Shown: one piece after another, positions 33,050-41,939 of the stretch
Numbering within the stretch: the stretch's first letter is position 1
Layout of the letters: each line of letters opens with the position of its first letter
Source of the DNA: Clostridiales bacterium
Lineage (GTDB): Bacteria > Bacillota > Clostridia > Lachnospirales > Lachnospiraceae
Assembly (NCBI GenBank): GCA_018365455.1
Contig: JAGZJZ010000032.1
Span: forward strand, 1-64,000
DNA: 64,000 nucleotides
Direction of reading: 5' to 3'
Notes under the pieces: generated by a model
Seen by the model: the letters and a program-made list of their open reading frames with translations, nothing else
Database searches by the model: none
What the model was told of the DNA's origin: nothing
Translations under genes and position numbers: made by a program

Positions 33050-36000
33050 ATGAAGATTGATATTAGAACAATAAAGGACAACTGCTACAATAAATCTTTT
33101 CAAAAGGGTATTTCCCTGAAAAATAATGGAATGGTATACGGCATTCATTCCGATACGGAAGAAGCTTCCGGGATCTTTCATGCCAGTGGGGATGTGGAAG
33201 GCAGTTCGGGTACAGACTATCATGTCTGGTTTGATTATGATATGGAGAATCATGATTTCCTGGAGTATGAGTGTGAATGTCCGGCTTTCTTTAAATATCC
33301 GGGTATGTGTAAACACTGCGTGGCGCTTGCACTGGAGTATGCCGCACCGGAGAAATCCAAAGCGCTCTATGATTTTGAAAAATTTAAAATTCAGCAGATA
33401 AAGTCTAAAAAGATTCATACGGCACCGGAGTTATCCAAACTGATCTTTGAATATGCCATGCAGAACAAAGCACAGTTCCTTCAGCCGGAGGTTACGGGAA
33501 ATATAGATTTGGAGCCGACACTGGTTCGGGATTATTCCGGATGGGCATTGGGTTTTCGAGTAGGTGCGGAAAATAAATATGTTGTAAAGGATATCCATTC
33601 ATTCCTGGAGGCAATTAACCGGAATGAGAAGGTGGACTATGGGAAAAAATTAGGATTTATCCATGAAATGGGCGCATTTACAAAAGAGGCGCAGGAGTTA
33701 ATTGCCTATCTGAAGAAATATATCGGAGAGTACCGCTATTATCATAACAGTACGTTTTATCTGCCCAGTATGCGTTATTTTAAAATTTCGGATGAAGCAA
33801 GGGGTGCTTTCCTGCACCTGATGGTAGGGAAGTCCTGCAATCTGGATGACTATATGACCCGGGATCAGGAGTTATCTGTGGTAAAGGAAAATCCCAGGCT
33901 GCAGTTTGGCCTGGAGCGTCTGGGAGAAGGCGGTGGTTTTTCCCTGGTAATTCCGGAAGAGGAAGCATTCTGGGGAAATGGAAGGCTGTATCTGAGAATG
34001 GGCAGAACCGTATACGAATGTGATTCAGATTTCACCAGGGAGATGGGCTCTGTTTGCAAAATAGGCAAAATTAACAAAGAAGTGGTTTTGGATGTAGAAG
34101 AAAAGGATATGAGTTCGTTTTGCAGTTCCATTCTGCCGGTTCTTAAGAAATATGCAAACCTTCGCGTGGATGGAGACCTGGAAAAATATATTCCCCGGGA
34201 AGCATTAGTCAAAATATATTTTGACTGGGAACAGGGATATATCACGGCATTAATGGAAGCAGATTATGGTGAAAAGGTTTACAATCTGGCAGAACATTAT
34301 GATTTCAGCAATGCTTTCCGGGATATTCAGAAGGAAGCCAGAGCGGTAAAGACGGTGGAGCCGTATTTTGAAGGAATCAGCACAGATAACCGGTTTTGGA
34401 TTCAGGATGAAAATGAGGATATGGTTTACCGCTTGCTGACAACCGGAATTGTACAGATCGAGAAAGTAGGAGAAGTATTTGTATCCGACGCTTTTAAGAA
34501 ACTGCGGATTACCCAGGCAGCTAAGATTACGGTTGGTATCGCAGTAAAAGGCGGATTACTGGATCTTCAGGTAGATGCGGGGGAACTTTCCAAAGAGGAT
34601 TTGGAGGGAATGCTTCAGAGTTACCGTCATCGTAAGAAGTACCACCGGTTAAAGAATGGTGATTTCATGGAATTGGAGGATAACGGTCTCGCTGTTATTT
34701 CAGAACTGGCTGACGGTCTGAACTTAAAAGCCAAAGAAATTTCAGGAGGCTCTATAGAGATACCCAAATACCGTGCATTCTACCTGGATCAGGTATTAAA
34801 AAATGAAGGTACCCAGGTTCACCGGGATACATCATTTAAGTCCATGATCCGCAATATGAAGGATGTGGAAGACAGTGATTACGAAGTACCGGTTTCCCTA
34901 AAGAAAGTTATGAGAAATTATCAGAAGACAGGATTTCGTTGGCTGTGTACACTGGATTCCATGGGATTTGGCGGGATTCTGGCAGATGATATGGGGCTTG
35001 GAAAGACGCTGCAGATCATTAGTTTTCTGTTAAAAAAGAAAGAAGGACCACAGAAGAAAACGCCAAGCCTGATTGTTTGTCCGGCTTCTCTGGTTTACAA
35101 CTGGGAAAGTGAAATAGAAAAATTTGCACCGGACCTGCATGTTTGCGTTCTGGCGGGCGGCATGTCTGAGCGAAGAGAGCTGCTTCAAGGATACGAGGAG
35201 TTTGATGTGGTTATTACCTCTTATGACCTCTTAAAACGGGATATCGAAGAATATCGGGACAAACATTTTTATGCCCAGATAATTGATGAGGCGCAGAATA
35301 TTAAAAATCATACTACTCAGGCATCAAAGGCGGTTAAGTGCATCCGCGCAGATGTGAAATTTGCACTTACGGGAACGCCTATTGAAAACCGGTTAAGTGA
35401 GCTATGGAGTATATTTGATTATCTCATGCCGGGAATGCTAAGCAGCTATGAAAAATTCAAATCAGGATACGAAACACCCATTGTTCAATCAAAGGATGAG
35501 ATTGTCACCGGGCGTCTGCAGAAAATGATCAAACCATTTATTTTAAGGCGTTTGAAGTCCGAGGTGCTAAAAGACCTTCCGGAAAAAGAGGAAAATGTCA
35601 TCTATTCCAAATTAGAAGGAGAGCAGAATGAACTTTACCGGGCGAATGTGAACAAGCTTTTGGAAATATTGAATCACACCAGCAACGAGGAATTCCAGAC
35701 AGGGAAGATACAGCTTCTGGCACAGCTTACCAGGCTGCGCCAGATCTGCTGCGCACCGTCTTTGGTGTATGAGAATTATAAGGGCGGCGCGGCTAAACTG
35801 GATACCTGTATGGAATTGATTAAAAATGCAGTGGAGGGCGGCCACAAAATTCTTGTGTTTTCCCAGTTTACCAGCTTGTTTGTACTTCTGGAAAAGGAAC
35901 TGGCAAAGGAGAAAATCAGAAACTACAAGCTTACCGGAGCTACTGCCAAATCCAAGCGTGCGCAGCTGGTGGCAGAGTTTAATGAAAATGATGTACCGGT

Positions 36001-36304
36001 TTTCCTGATATCACTGAAGGCGGGGGGAACGGGGCTGAATCTTACCGGTGCCAGTATCGTCATTCATTTTGACCCTTGGTGGAATGTGGCGGCACAGAAT
36101 CAGGCCACTGACCGTGCACATCGGATTGGACAGAAAAACACGGTGAGTGTCTATAAACTGATCGCCAAAAATACTATTGAAGAAAAAATACTTCTTCTTC
36201 AGGAGGCGAAAAAAAATCTATCCGACCAGATCATTTCGGAAGACGGTGTATCGGTTACGAATTTATCCAAAGAAGATTTTATGGGAATATTAGAAGGTGT
36301 TTAA
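33050..36304 (+). CDS. SNF2-family helicase with SWIM zinc finger
   Basis: A 1084-residue DEAD/DEAH ATPase. The SWIM finger is seen as CECPAFFKYPGMCKHC (about residues 76-92); a SNF2-associated domain fills the middle; the SNF2 motor has motif I DDMGLGKT (about 645), motif II DEAQ (about 745), LTGTPIENR, and motif VI QATDRAHRIGQ near 1020. It translocates on double-stranded DNA and may remodel nucleoprotein; its role in bacteria is not defined. It starts 34 bases behind the hydrogenase gene with only a weak ribosome binding site, so read-through expression is possible. A terminator follows. Confidence 0.92.
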   Translation: MKIDIRTIKDNCYNKSFQKGISLKNNGMVYGIHSDTEEASGIFHASGDVEGSSGTDYHVWFDYDMENHDFLEYECECPAFFKYPGMCKHCVALALEYAAPEKSKALYDFEKFKIQQIKSKKIHTAPELSKLIFEYAMQNKAQFLQPEVTGNIDLEPTLVRDYSGWALGFRVGAENKYVVKDIHSFLEAINRNEKVDYGKKLGFIHEMGAFTKEAQELIAYLKKYIGEYRYYHNSTFYLPSMRYFKISDEARGAFLHLMVGKSCNLDDYMTRDQELSVVKENPRLQFGLERLGEGGGFSLVIPEEEAFWGNGRLYLRMGRTVYECDSDFTREMGSVCKIGKINKEVVLDVEEKDMSSFCSSILPVLKKYANLRVDGDLEKYIPREALVKIYFDWEQGYITALMEADYGEKVYNLAEHYDFSNAFRDIQKEARAVKTVEPYFEGISTDNRFWIQDENEDMVYRLLTTGIVQIEKVGEVFVSDAFKKLRITQAAKITVGIAVKGGLLDLQVDAGELSKEDLEGMLQSYRHRKKYHRLKNGDFMELEDNGLAVISELADGLNLKAKEISGGSIEIPKYRAFYLDQVLKNEGTQVHRDTSFKSMIRNMKDVEDSDYEVPVSLKKVMRNYQKTGFRWLCTLDSMGFGGILADDMGLGKTLQIISFLLKKKEGPQKKTPSLIVCPASLVYNWESEIEKFAPDLHVCVLAGGMSERRELLQGYEEFDVVITSYDLLKRDIEEYRDKHFYAQIIDEAQNIKNHTTQASKAVKCIRADVKFALTGTPIENRLSELWSIFDYLMPGMLSSYEKFKSGYETPIVQSKDEIVTGRLQKMIKPFILRRLKSEVLKDLPEKEENVIYSKLEGEQNELYRANVNKLLEILNHTSNEEFQTGKIQLLAQLTRLRQICCAPSLVYENYKGGAAKLDTCMELIKNAVEGGHKILVFSQFTSLFVLLEKELAKEKIRNYKLTGATAKSKRAQLVAEFNENDVPVFLISLKAGGTGLNLTGASIVIHFDPWWNVAAQNQATDRAHRIGQKNTVSVYKLIAKNTIEEKILLLQEAKKNLSDQIISEDGVSVTNLSKEDFMGILEGV

Positions 36305-36319
36305 CACCAAAACAGAAGA

Positions 36320-36359
36320 AGTCAGCAGACCACGCTTTCATATGGTGTGCTGACTTTTT
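36320..36359 (+). terminator. Terminator of the SNF2 gene
   Basis: Arms AGTCAGCA and TGCTGACT with further inner pairs CCA/TGG, followed by TTTTTG. Confidence 0.85.
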
Positions 36360-36382
36360 GTATGGTATCAGGTAAAGAAATA

Positions 36383-38545
36383 TTATTCAGTATTCCCAGA
36401 GTTCCCCCTGGCGGCTGTAAAAACAGCAACAGAGCGTGCACCCAGCCGAAATGATGGATCATTCATAACCGGCATGTGTCCGGCGGGGTAAATCTTTCTT
36501 GAATCTTCTTGGGCAGTATTCACTGCAAGATGCCATTTCAGCGGATTCGGCAAAGGGGGCAGTGTGACTGTCAGGGGTTCCCAGTAAACATTTACAGCCA
36601 GATACACAATATCATCTGCGGTATCATCCGGAAGCCGTCCCGCAAATAAAACGCCCATCATTTTAGAATCCGCCGTAATATGGCTGTCAAATGGATTTTC
36701 CCGGTGAACGCTGATGGCATCCAGCTTACAGTGACTGGGTGCCAGACTGCGGCGGATTGCAGGATGGCTGCGCCGAAATGCAATCATATAAGAAAAAAAG
36801 TCAAACATATCCTGGTTTGCTTCCAGCAGCGTCCAGTCCAGCCAGGAAATCTCGTTATCCTGGCAGTAGGGATTGTTATTCCCAAACTGCGTATTGCAAA
36901 ATTCATCTCCGGCAAGAAACATGGGGGTGCCCCTGCTGCACATCAGGACAGCGCAGGCATTTCGGATCATCCGTCGGCGCAGCTCTAAAATTTGCGGATC
37001 TGTGGTATTGCCTTCCGCTCCGCAGTTCCAGCTGCGGTTATCATTGGTTCCGTCCGTGTTATTCCAACCGTTTGCATCATTATGTTTATCGTTATAGGCA
37101 TAGAGGTCATACAAGGTGAAACCGTCGTGGCAGGTAAGAAAATTAACAGATGCGTTGTAGCCGCGCAGTTTGGGATCATAGAGATCCGTAGAGCCGGTAA
37201 TGCGCTTAGCAGCTTCGGGTGCAAGCCAGTAGTCTCCTTTTAAGAATCCTCTCAGATCATCCCGGTATTTGCCGTTCCACTCCGCCCAGCGGTGCCAGGA
37301 CGGGAAGGTGCCCACCTGATAGAGTCCCCCAGCATCCCATGCCTCTGCAATTAATTTTACATTGCCAAGAATCGGATCGAATGCGAGACTTTGCAGCAGT
37401 GGTGGTTTACTCATGGGGGAACCGTCTTCATTACGGCCCAGGATCGTTGCTAGGTCGAAGCGGAAACCGTCAACACGGTAATTTGTAACCCAGTAACGGA
37501 GGCATTCCAGGATCATCTGCTGGACGATTGGGTGATTGCAGTTTAAGGTGTTGCCGCAGCCGCTGAAGTTATAATATTTACCGTCCGGTGTGAGCATATA
37601 GTAGATATTGTTGTCAAACCCTTTAAAGGAAAAATAAGGTCCGGCTTCATTCCCTTCAGCCGTATGGTTAAATACAACATCCAGAATAACTTCTATGCCG
37701 TTTTCATTCAGGGATTTTATCAGATTCTTTAGTTCCAGCCCCTCCTGGTTTGATTCGTTGTGTGAGGCGTAGCTGGTATTGGGAGAGAAAAAGCTTACGG
37801 TATTATAACCCCAGTAATTTAAAAGTTCTTTTCCGTTTACTTCTCTGCGGTCACTCATTTCATCGAATTCAAAGATGGGCATCAGTTCTACTGCATTTAT
37901 TCCCAGTTTTTTTAAATAGGGTATCTTTTCTTTCAGTCCGTCAAATGTTCCGGGATGGGAAACGCCAGAAGATATGTGCTTGGTAAATCCACGGACATGA
38001 AGCTCGTAGATCACCAGGTCCTCCATCGTAATTAAAGGCTGGCTGAAGCTGCCCCAGTCAAAGTTATTTTTAACGACTCTTGCCCGGTACTGGACATCAC
38101 AGGAAGACTTTGCACCCCATACACTCTGACCGGTGACGGCTCTGGCATAGGGATCCAGCAATGGCTTTGTCTTGTCGAATATAAACCCTTTTTCCGGCAA
38201 AAAGGGTCCGTCCAGACGAAAAGCATATTCGAAATCAGCCATATTCAAACCAAATACGATCATGGAAAAAACATGACCAATTTTATAATTATCCGGATAT
38301 TTCAGAACTGCATAAGGCGAGCATTCTTCGGGATGGTAGAGCAGCAGTTCACAGGATACAGCATGATGGGAATGCACCGTAAAGCTGATTCCGCCGGGAA
38401 TCGCAGTGGCACCGTTGATCTCATAGAATCCCGGGCGTACTTTATAGCCTTCCACCGTGTCCAGTGGCAGAAGATGGCTGCCCATTACGGAGGGCAGTAC
38501 TTTTGCGGAATATTCTTTTGTAACAATTTCTGTGGATTTTTTCAT
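36383..38545 (-). CDS. glgX: Glycogen debranching enzyme (GlgX/isoamylase type, GH13)
   Basis: A 720-residue enzyme that cleaves alpha-1,6 branches of glycogen or limit dextrins. An N-terminal CBM48-like domain (about 20-150) precedes the GH13 barrel with VVFNHTAEG, the nucleophile region GFRFDLA, the acid/base region LIAEAWD and LTCHDGFT. Length matches GlgX. The start at 38545 is used because GGAGGTGAAT stands before it; an in-frame ATG 12 bases upstream overlaps that site. It probably works with glycogen phosphorylase encoded elsewhere. No signal peptide, so cytoplasmic. Confidence 0.93.
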   Translation of the reverse strand: MKKSTEIVTKEYSAKVLPSVMGSHLLPLDTVEGYKVRPGFYEINGATAIPGGISFTVHSHHAVSCELLLYHPEECSPYAVLKYPDNYKIGHVFSMIVFGLNMADFEYAFRLDGPFLPEKGFIFDKTKPLLDPYARAVTGQSVWGAKSSCDVQYRARVVKNNFDWGSFSQPLITMEDLVIYELHVRGFTKHISSGVSHPGTFDGLKEKIPYLKKLGINAVELMPIFEFDEMSDRREVNGKELLNYWGYNTVSFFSPNTSYASHNESNQEGLELKNLIKSLNENGIEVILDVVFNHTAEGNEAGPYFSFKGFDNNIYYMLTPDGKYYNFSGCGNTLNCNHPIVQQMILECLRYWVTNYRVDGFRFDLATILGRNEDGSPMSKPPLLQSLAFDPILGNVKLIAEAWDAGGLYQVGTFPSWHRWAEWNGKYRDDLRGFLKGDYWLAPEAAKRITGSTDLYDPKLRGYNASVNFLTCHDGFTLYDLYAYNDKHNDANGWNNTDGTNDNRSWNCGAEGNTTDPQILELRRRMIRNACAVLMCSRGTPMFLAGDEFCNTQFGNNNPYCQDNEISWLDWTLLEANQDMFDFFSYMIAFRRSHPAIRRSLAPSHCKLDAISVHRENPFDSHITADSKMMGVLFAGRLPDDTADDIVYLAVNVYWEPLTVTLPPLPNPLKWHLAVNTAQEDSRKIYPAGHMPVMNDPSFRLGARSVAVFTAARGNSGNTE

Positions 38546-38620
38546 ATTCACCTCCATTGCCGCATGAACGGCAGCTGCTTTCTAATAGTTCCTGCGGGCT
38601 GTGAGTCAGGTATACATGTG

Positions 38621-39742
38621 TTACTGGGAGGTATTTGACTTGCCTATAGCATCCAGGATATAGTCCAGCTCTTTTGCGCAGGTAGACTGTTCATAATGGA
38701 TACCGTCTATCGTTTCATATCCGGTTTTGTTCAGATAACGGTATGTATTGATTACATTGCTGCCAAAGGCTGCTTTTAATTTGCGGTTAAATGTTCGTAT
38801 CTGGGAATCCTTATGATACGTAAATGTGCTGTCTATGGGTGTAATGGTGGTAATATAAATTTTTGTATGGGGATACTGTGTCATCAGTTCACGGCAAAGG
38901 CTGATATAGCCATTGATATCCTGCATATCATTGACTCCCATGCAGATAACGGCTGTCTGTTTGGGATCTTTATCCAGGATTTTTTTTAACTCGGTAAATG
39001 CGGTATTTTGAAACCAGGGAAGTCTTGCTCCGCTTTTTGTAATAAACAGTATATTATCCGTTCGGTCATCCAGAACCATTTCTTTGCCTTTTGTCCTGGA
39101 AGCGCCCACAAAAATAGTTTTTCCGGTGCTCTGTGAAGATTTGTTATTTATACGTATGGTACAGGATGCCATGGCAGCATTATTATGAGCCTTGACAGTG
39201 ATAGCCGCCGTTCCGGCCTGCAGGGCTTTTATATTACCGGATGCATCAACAGAGACAGTCTGCGGGTTGCGGGAAACAAAAGTTACCTTGTCAGATGCCA
39301 ATTTGATACCGTTTTGGTAAGGAATAAGCTTACTTGATTCCCCGATAAATAGGTTCTGCACATATTTTGAAAAGGTTATTTCTGACTTTTTCGGAGCCAC
39401 AATGACGGTGCATCTGGATTTAATGGCTGGCGCTCCTTTGACGGAACATACAATGACTGCTCTGCCAGGCTTTAAACCCGTAATCAGTCCTTTGGGTGAT
39501 ATCTTTGCAACTTTCGTATTGAGAGAGCGGTATTTTAACTTTTTTTGGGAGGCATTGCGGGGTACCACATGGGCGATACATCTTACGGTCTGTCCTTCTT
39601 TTACCGAAAGGGCCGGCCTCTTTAATTTAACAGAGACGGGGGGAACCTTGGAACTCCTGCCGGCATAGGCAGTGGTGTTCAGGGCAAAGAATGCGGTAAT
39701 TACCAGTATTATGATAGATATTGTTTTTAATTTCTTCTGCAT
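38621..39742 (-). CDS. Secreted SGNH/GDSL-type hydrolase with two Ig-like (BID_2) domains
   Basis: A 373-residue exported protein. The signal peptide is residues about 1-28 (ISIIILVITAFFAL, cleavage near AYAG). Two bacterial Ig-like repeats follow (about 33-110 and 120-195), each with the KISPKGLITGLKPGRA-type ending. The C-terminal half is an SGNH fold: block I VGASRTKG (catalytic Ser), MGVND and DGIHY (catalytic Asp-His). It probably deacetylates or de-esterifies a surface polymer. The start at 39742 follows GAAGGATCG; a longer frame upstream reads through an intergenic repeat and is not coding. Confidence 0.82.
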   Translation of the reverse strand: MQKKLKTISIIILVITAFFALNTTAYAGRSSKVPPVSVKLKRPALSVKEGQTVRCIAHVVPRNASQKKLKYRSLNTKVAKISPKGLITGLKPGRAVIVCSVKGAPAIKSRCTVIVAPKKSEITFSKYVQNLFIGESSKLIPYQNGIKLASDKVTFVSRNPQTVSVDASGNIKALQAGTAAITVKAHNNAAMASCTIRINNKSSQSTGKTIFVGASRTKGKEMVLDDRTDNILFITKSGARLPWFQNTAFTELKKILDKDPKQTAVICMGVNDMQDINGYISLCRELMTQYPHTKIYITTITPIDSTFTYHKDSQIRTFNRKLKAAFGSNVINTYRYLNKTGYETIDGIHYEQSTCAKELDYILDAIGKSNTSQ

Positions 39743-39774
39743 GATTCGATCCTTCACTTGCTGTAGATACTTTA

Positions 39775-39900
39775 TTCCCGTGAGCAACGAGCCAAATTGA
39801 TACGCTGGCGCGTCCATATGGTCTGCCTCGAGGGTTGCTGAACGTCCAGTGGATGTTCGTTTAGCAACCGCCAAAGCGGAGACCAAAAACTCCGATGCTC
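39775..39900 (-). repeat. Intergenic repeat family 2 (reverse copy)
   Basis: The minus strand reads GGTTGCTAAACGAACATCC, then GGACGTTCAGCAACCCTCG, then ATGGACGCGCCAGCGTATC and GGGAATAAAG. It aligns over about 100 bases with 41630-41729. Internal inverted repeats (GAACATCC/GGACGTTC and the GGACGCGC hairpin) suggest structure. It lies in the leader of the SGNH hydrolase gene and produces a false in-frame extension of that gene. Confidence 0.8.
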
Positions 39901-40006
39901 GCAATGGGTTTTTGATTTATAGATGTAACTCATTATACACAAGGGAAAAAACATTCGCAACATCTATAATATGAACTTTTGCTTAAGTTTTCATACATGA
40001 CTTTTA

Positions 40007-40028
40007 TATATCATCCTGGTATGATATA
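40007..40028. promoter_or_regulatory. Inverted repeat upstream of the L,D-transpeptidase gene
   Basis: TATATCAT and ATGATATA, perfect 8-base arms around CCTGGT, 118 bases before the start codon. It resembles a dimeric regulator site and lies in an AT-rich promoter-like stretch. No binder is known. Confidence 0.45.
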
Positions 40029-40145
40029 CTGTAATAGAGCTTGTCGAAAAATATCAATTACGAAACTGCAGGCTGGGCGTGCAGATGGCGGGAATGATTT
40101 TTTGAACATGCTATTAGGATAAAGTACGACATAAGGGGTGAAAAA

Positions 40146-41528
40146 ATGAAGGGAAATACGAAGAAAAAAATAATTTTAGGGGTAGTGATTGGATTTTTCG
40201 TGATCGTCATTGGTGTATACCTGGGAATTGCATATTATTTTACAAAGCATTTCTATGGAGGAACTATGATAAACGGGCTGGATTGCGGTAACGCTACCAT
40301 CGCTCAGGTGGAAGATAAAATACAGGAAAGCATTCTTGTATATAACCTCACTTTAAAAGGACGTGACAACTTTGAAGAAGTGATTACGGCAGAGCAGCTT
40401 GGCTTTCAATACACGGATGAAGAGAAAGAAGTGGAAAAGCTTCTAGAAGCGCAGGAACCCTTTTTATGGTTTTTAAATATGGGAAAACAAGAAAAATACG
40501 AAACATCAGTTAATACTTCCTATGACAAAGAACTGGTGAGTTCACTGGTTAAAAATTTAAAATGTTTTCAAGACGGCAATATGGTGGAACCAAAGGATGC
40601 TTACATAGAAGAAACGGCAACCGGATTTGAAATCGTCCCTGAAGTAATGGGAAATACCATGGATCAGGAGCAGGTAAAGCAGGCAATCATTGATGCGGTA
40701 GACAATCATAAGACGGAACTTTCTTTTGAAGAAGCCGGACTTTACAAGGACCCTGAAGTCTACAGCTCCAATGAGAAAATGGTTACCCAGGTACAGGAAC
40801 TGAACCGATTGACACAGGCAGAGATCACCTTTGACTTTGTAGACCGGAAGCTGGTGGCGGACAGAGGCCAGATCAGAGAATGGCTGGTGGAAGGGGAAAA
40901 CGGTGAATATTCCATCGATGAAGATAAAGTAAGGCAGTTCGTGAATAAAATGGCGGCGGAGACGGATACATTCGGGCTCACCAGAGAGTTTAAAACCTCA
41001 AAGGGGGATACTATCACTTTAGAAGGCGGAGATTACGGCTGGGCTACGGATGTGGATGCCACAACCGAGAACCTGCTGGAGGCGTTAAGAGAAGGCAAGG
41101 TGGAGACTATGGAACCGGTATATGTGTATACAGCCATGGACCGTTCCTCCAACGATATTGGTGAAACATATGTGGAAGTCAGTATAGAAGAGCAGCGGAT
41201 GTGGTGTTATAAAGACGGTGAACTGATCGTGGATACTCCCATTGTAACCGGTAATTCTTCCAAAGGATGGGATACACCAAAGGGTGGATGCTGGGCCATT
41301 GATGCCAAGAAGCGTAATGCGATTCTAAAAGGGGAAGGGTATGCCTCTCCGGTAGATTACTGGCTGCCATTTAACGGGGACGTGGGAATCCATGACCTGA
41401 ACCGTCCGGCATTTGGCGGTGAGATATATAAGACCGACGGCTCCCACGGATGTGTGAATACACCTTACGATAATGCCGAAAAAATTTACGAGGCTGTAGA
41501 GATTGGCACACCGGTTATTGTATATTAA
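40146..41528 (+). CDS. L,D-transpeptidase (YkuD domain) with membrane anchor
   Basis: A 460-residue cell-wall enzyme. One N-terminal helix (about 8-30) anchors it; a peptidoglycan-binding type region (PG_binding_4) fills about 80-330; the YkuD domain (about 340-460) has the catalytic motif with His in GIHDLN and Cys436 in SHGCVNTP. It cross-links peptidoglycan through L,D (3-3) bonds, which resist many beta-lactams, or attaches other groups. Start follows AAGGGGTG. A terminator-like hairpin from the repeat at 41582 follows. Confidence 0.93.
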   Translation: MKGNTKKKIILGVVIGFFVIVIGVYLGIAYYFTKHFYGGTMINGLDCGNATIAQVEDKIQESILVYNLTLKGRDNFEEVITAEQLGFQYTDEEKEVEKLLEAQEPFLWFLNMGKQEKYETSVNTSYDKELVSSLVKNLKCFQDGNMVEPKDAYIEETATGFEIVPEVMGNTMDQEQVKQAIIDAVDNHKTELSFEEAGLYKDPEVYSSNEKMVTQVQELNRLTQAEITFDFVDRKLVADRGQIREWLVEGENGEYSIDEDKVRQFVNKMAAETDTFGLTREFKTSKGDTITLEGGDYGWATDVDATTENLLEALREGKVETMEPVYVYTAMDRSSNDIGETYVEVSIEEQRMWCYKDGELIVDTPIVTGNSSKGWDTPKGGCWAIDAKKRNAILKGEGYASPVDYWLPFNGDVGIHDLNRPAFGGEIYKTDGSHGCVNTPYDNAEKIYEAVEIGTPVIVY

Positions 41529-41581
41529 AAAATACCTTGACGTTTTCTATACTGTTAAATATAATAGAGTCAAGTCAAAAA

Positions 41582-41729
41582 CCCCGCTGCAAGCAACGGG
41601 GTATTTATTCTCTGCTTCCGCTCCGGTCGTTGCTAAACGAACGTCCGCCGGACGTTCTGCAAGCCTCGCGGCAGTCGCGAAATGGACGCGCCAGCGTGTC
41701 CGTTTGGTTCGTTGCAGGCGGGAATAAAT
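41582..41729 (+). repeat. Intergenic repeat family 2 (long copy, with terminator)
   Basis: Begins with a hairpin CCCCG-CTGCAAGCAA-CGGGG followed by TATTTATT, which can terminate the transpeptidase transcript. Then come GTTGCTAAACGAACGTCC, GGACGTTCTGCAAGCCTCG, the hairpin around GGACGCGCCAGCGTGTCC and GCGGGAATAAA. Relatives are at 39775-39900, 24505-24560 and, as a fragment (CCGCTGCAAGCGGGAATAAA), at 54368-54387. Confidence 0.8.
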
Positions 41730-41843
41730 TCACTGATAAGATTAGAGAAAGGATTTTTGCAATATGGACAGTTCGGAAGATATTGATGGTAATTGTGATA
41801 CAGGCAGGGAACGTTTTGGGCAAAAACCTTAGAAAATAAAAGA

Positions 41844-41885
41844 AAGAGGCATAATCTGCTTTTTACGCAGATTGTGTCTTTTTGT
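41844..41885 (+). terminator. Hairpin with T-run upstream of the K+ uptake operon
   Basis: AGAGGCATAATCTGC faces GCAGATTGTGTCTT and is followed by TTTTTG. Because it is followed by the K+ transporter start at 41940 it may be a terminator of upstream transcripts or an attenuator. Confidence 0.6.
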
Positions 41886-41939
41886 GCATTTTAAGTTTTT
41901 AATTCAAAATCTGCATAATGAAATCACAGGAGGAATGAA

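Noticed and set aside
39743..39904. N-terminal extension of the SGNH hydrolase
   Set aside because: It reads through an intergenic repeat and would place the signal peptide inside the protein; the start at 39742 has a proper ribosome binding site.
41503..41839. Overlapping open frames behind the L,D-transpeptidase gene
   Set aside because: They are translations of repeat family 2 in two frames, rich in Arg and Ser, without start signals.
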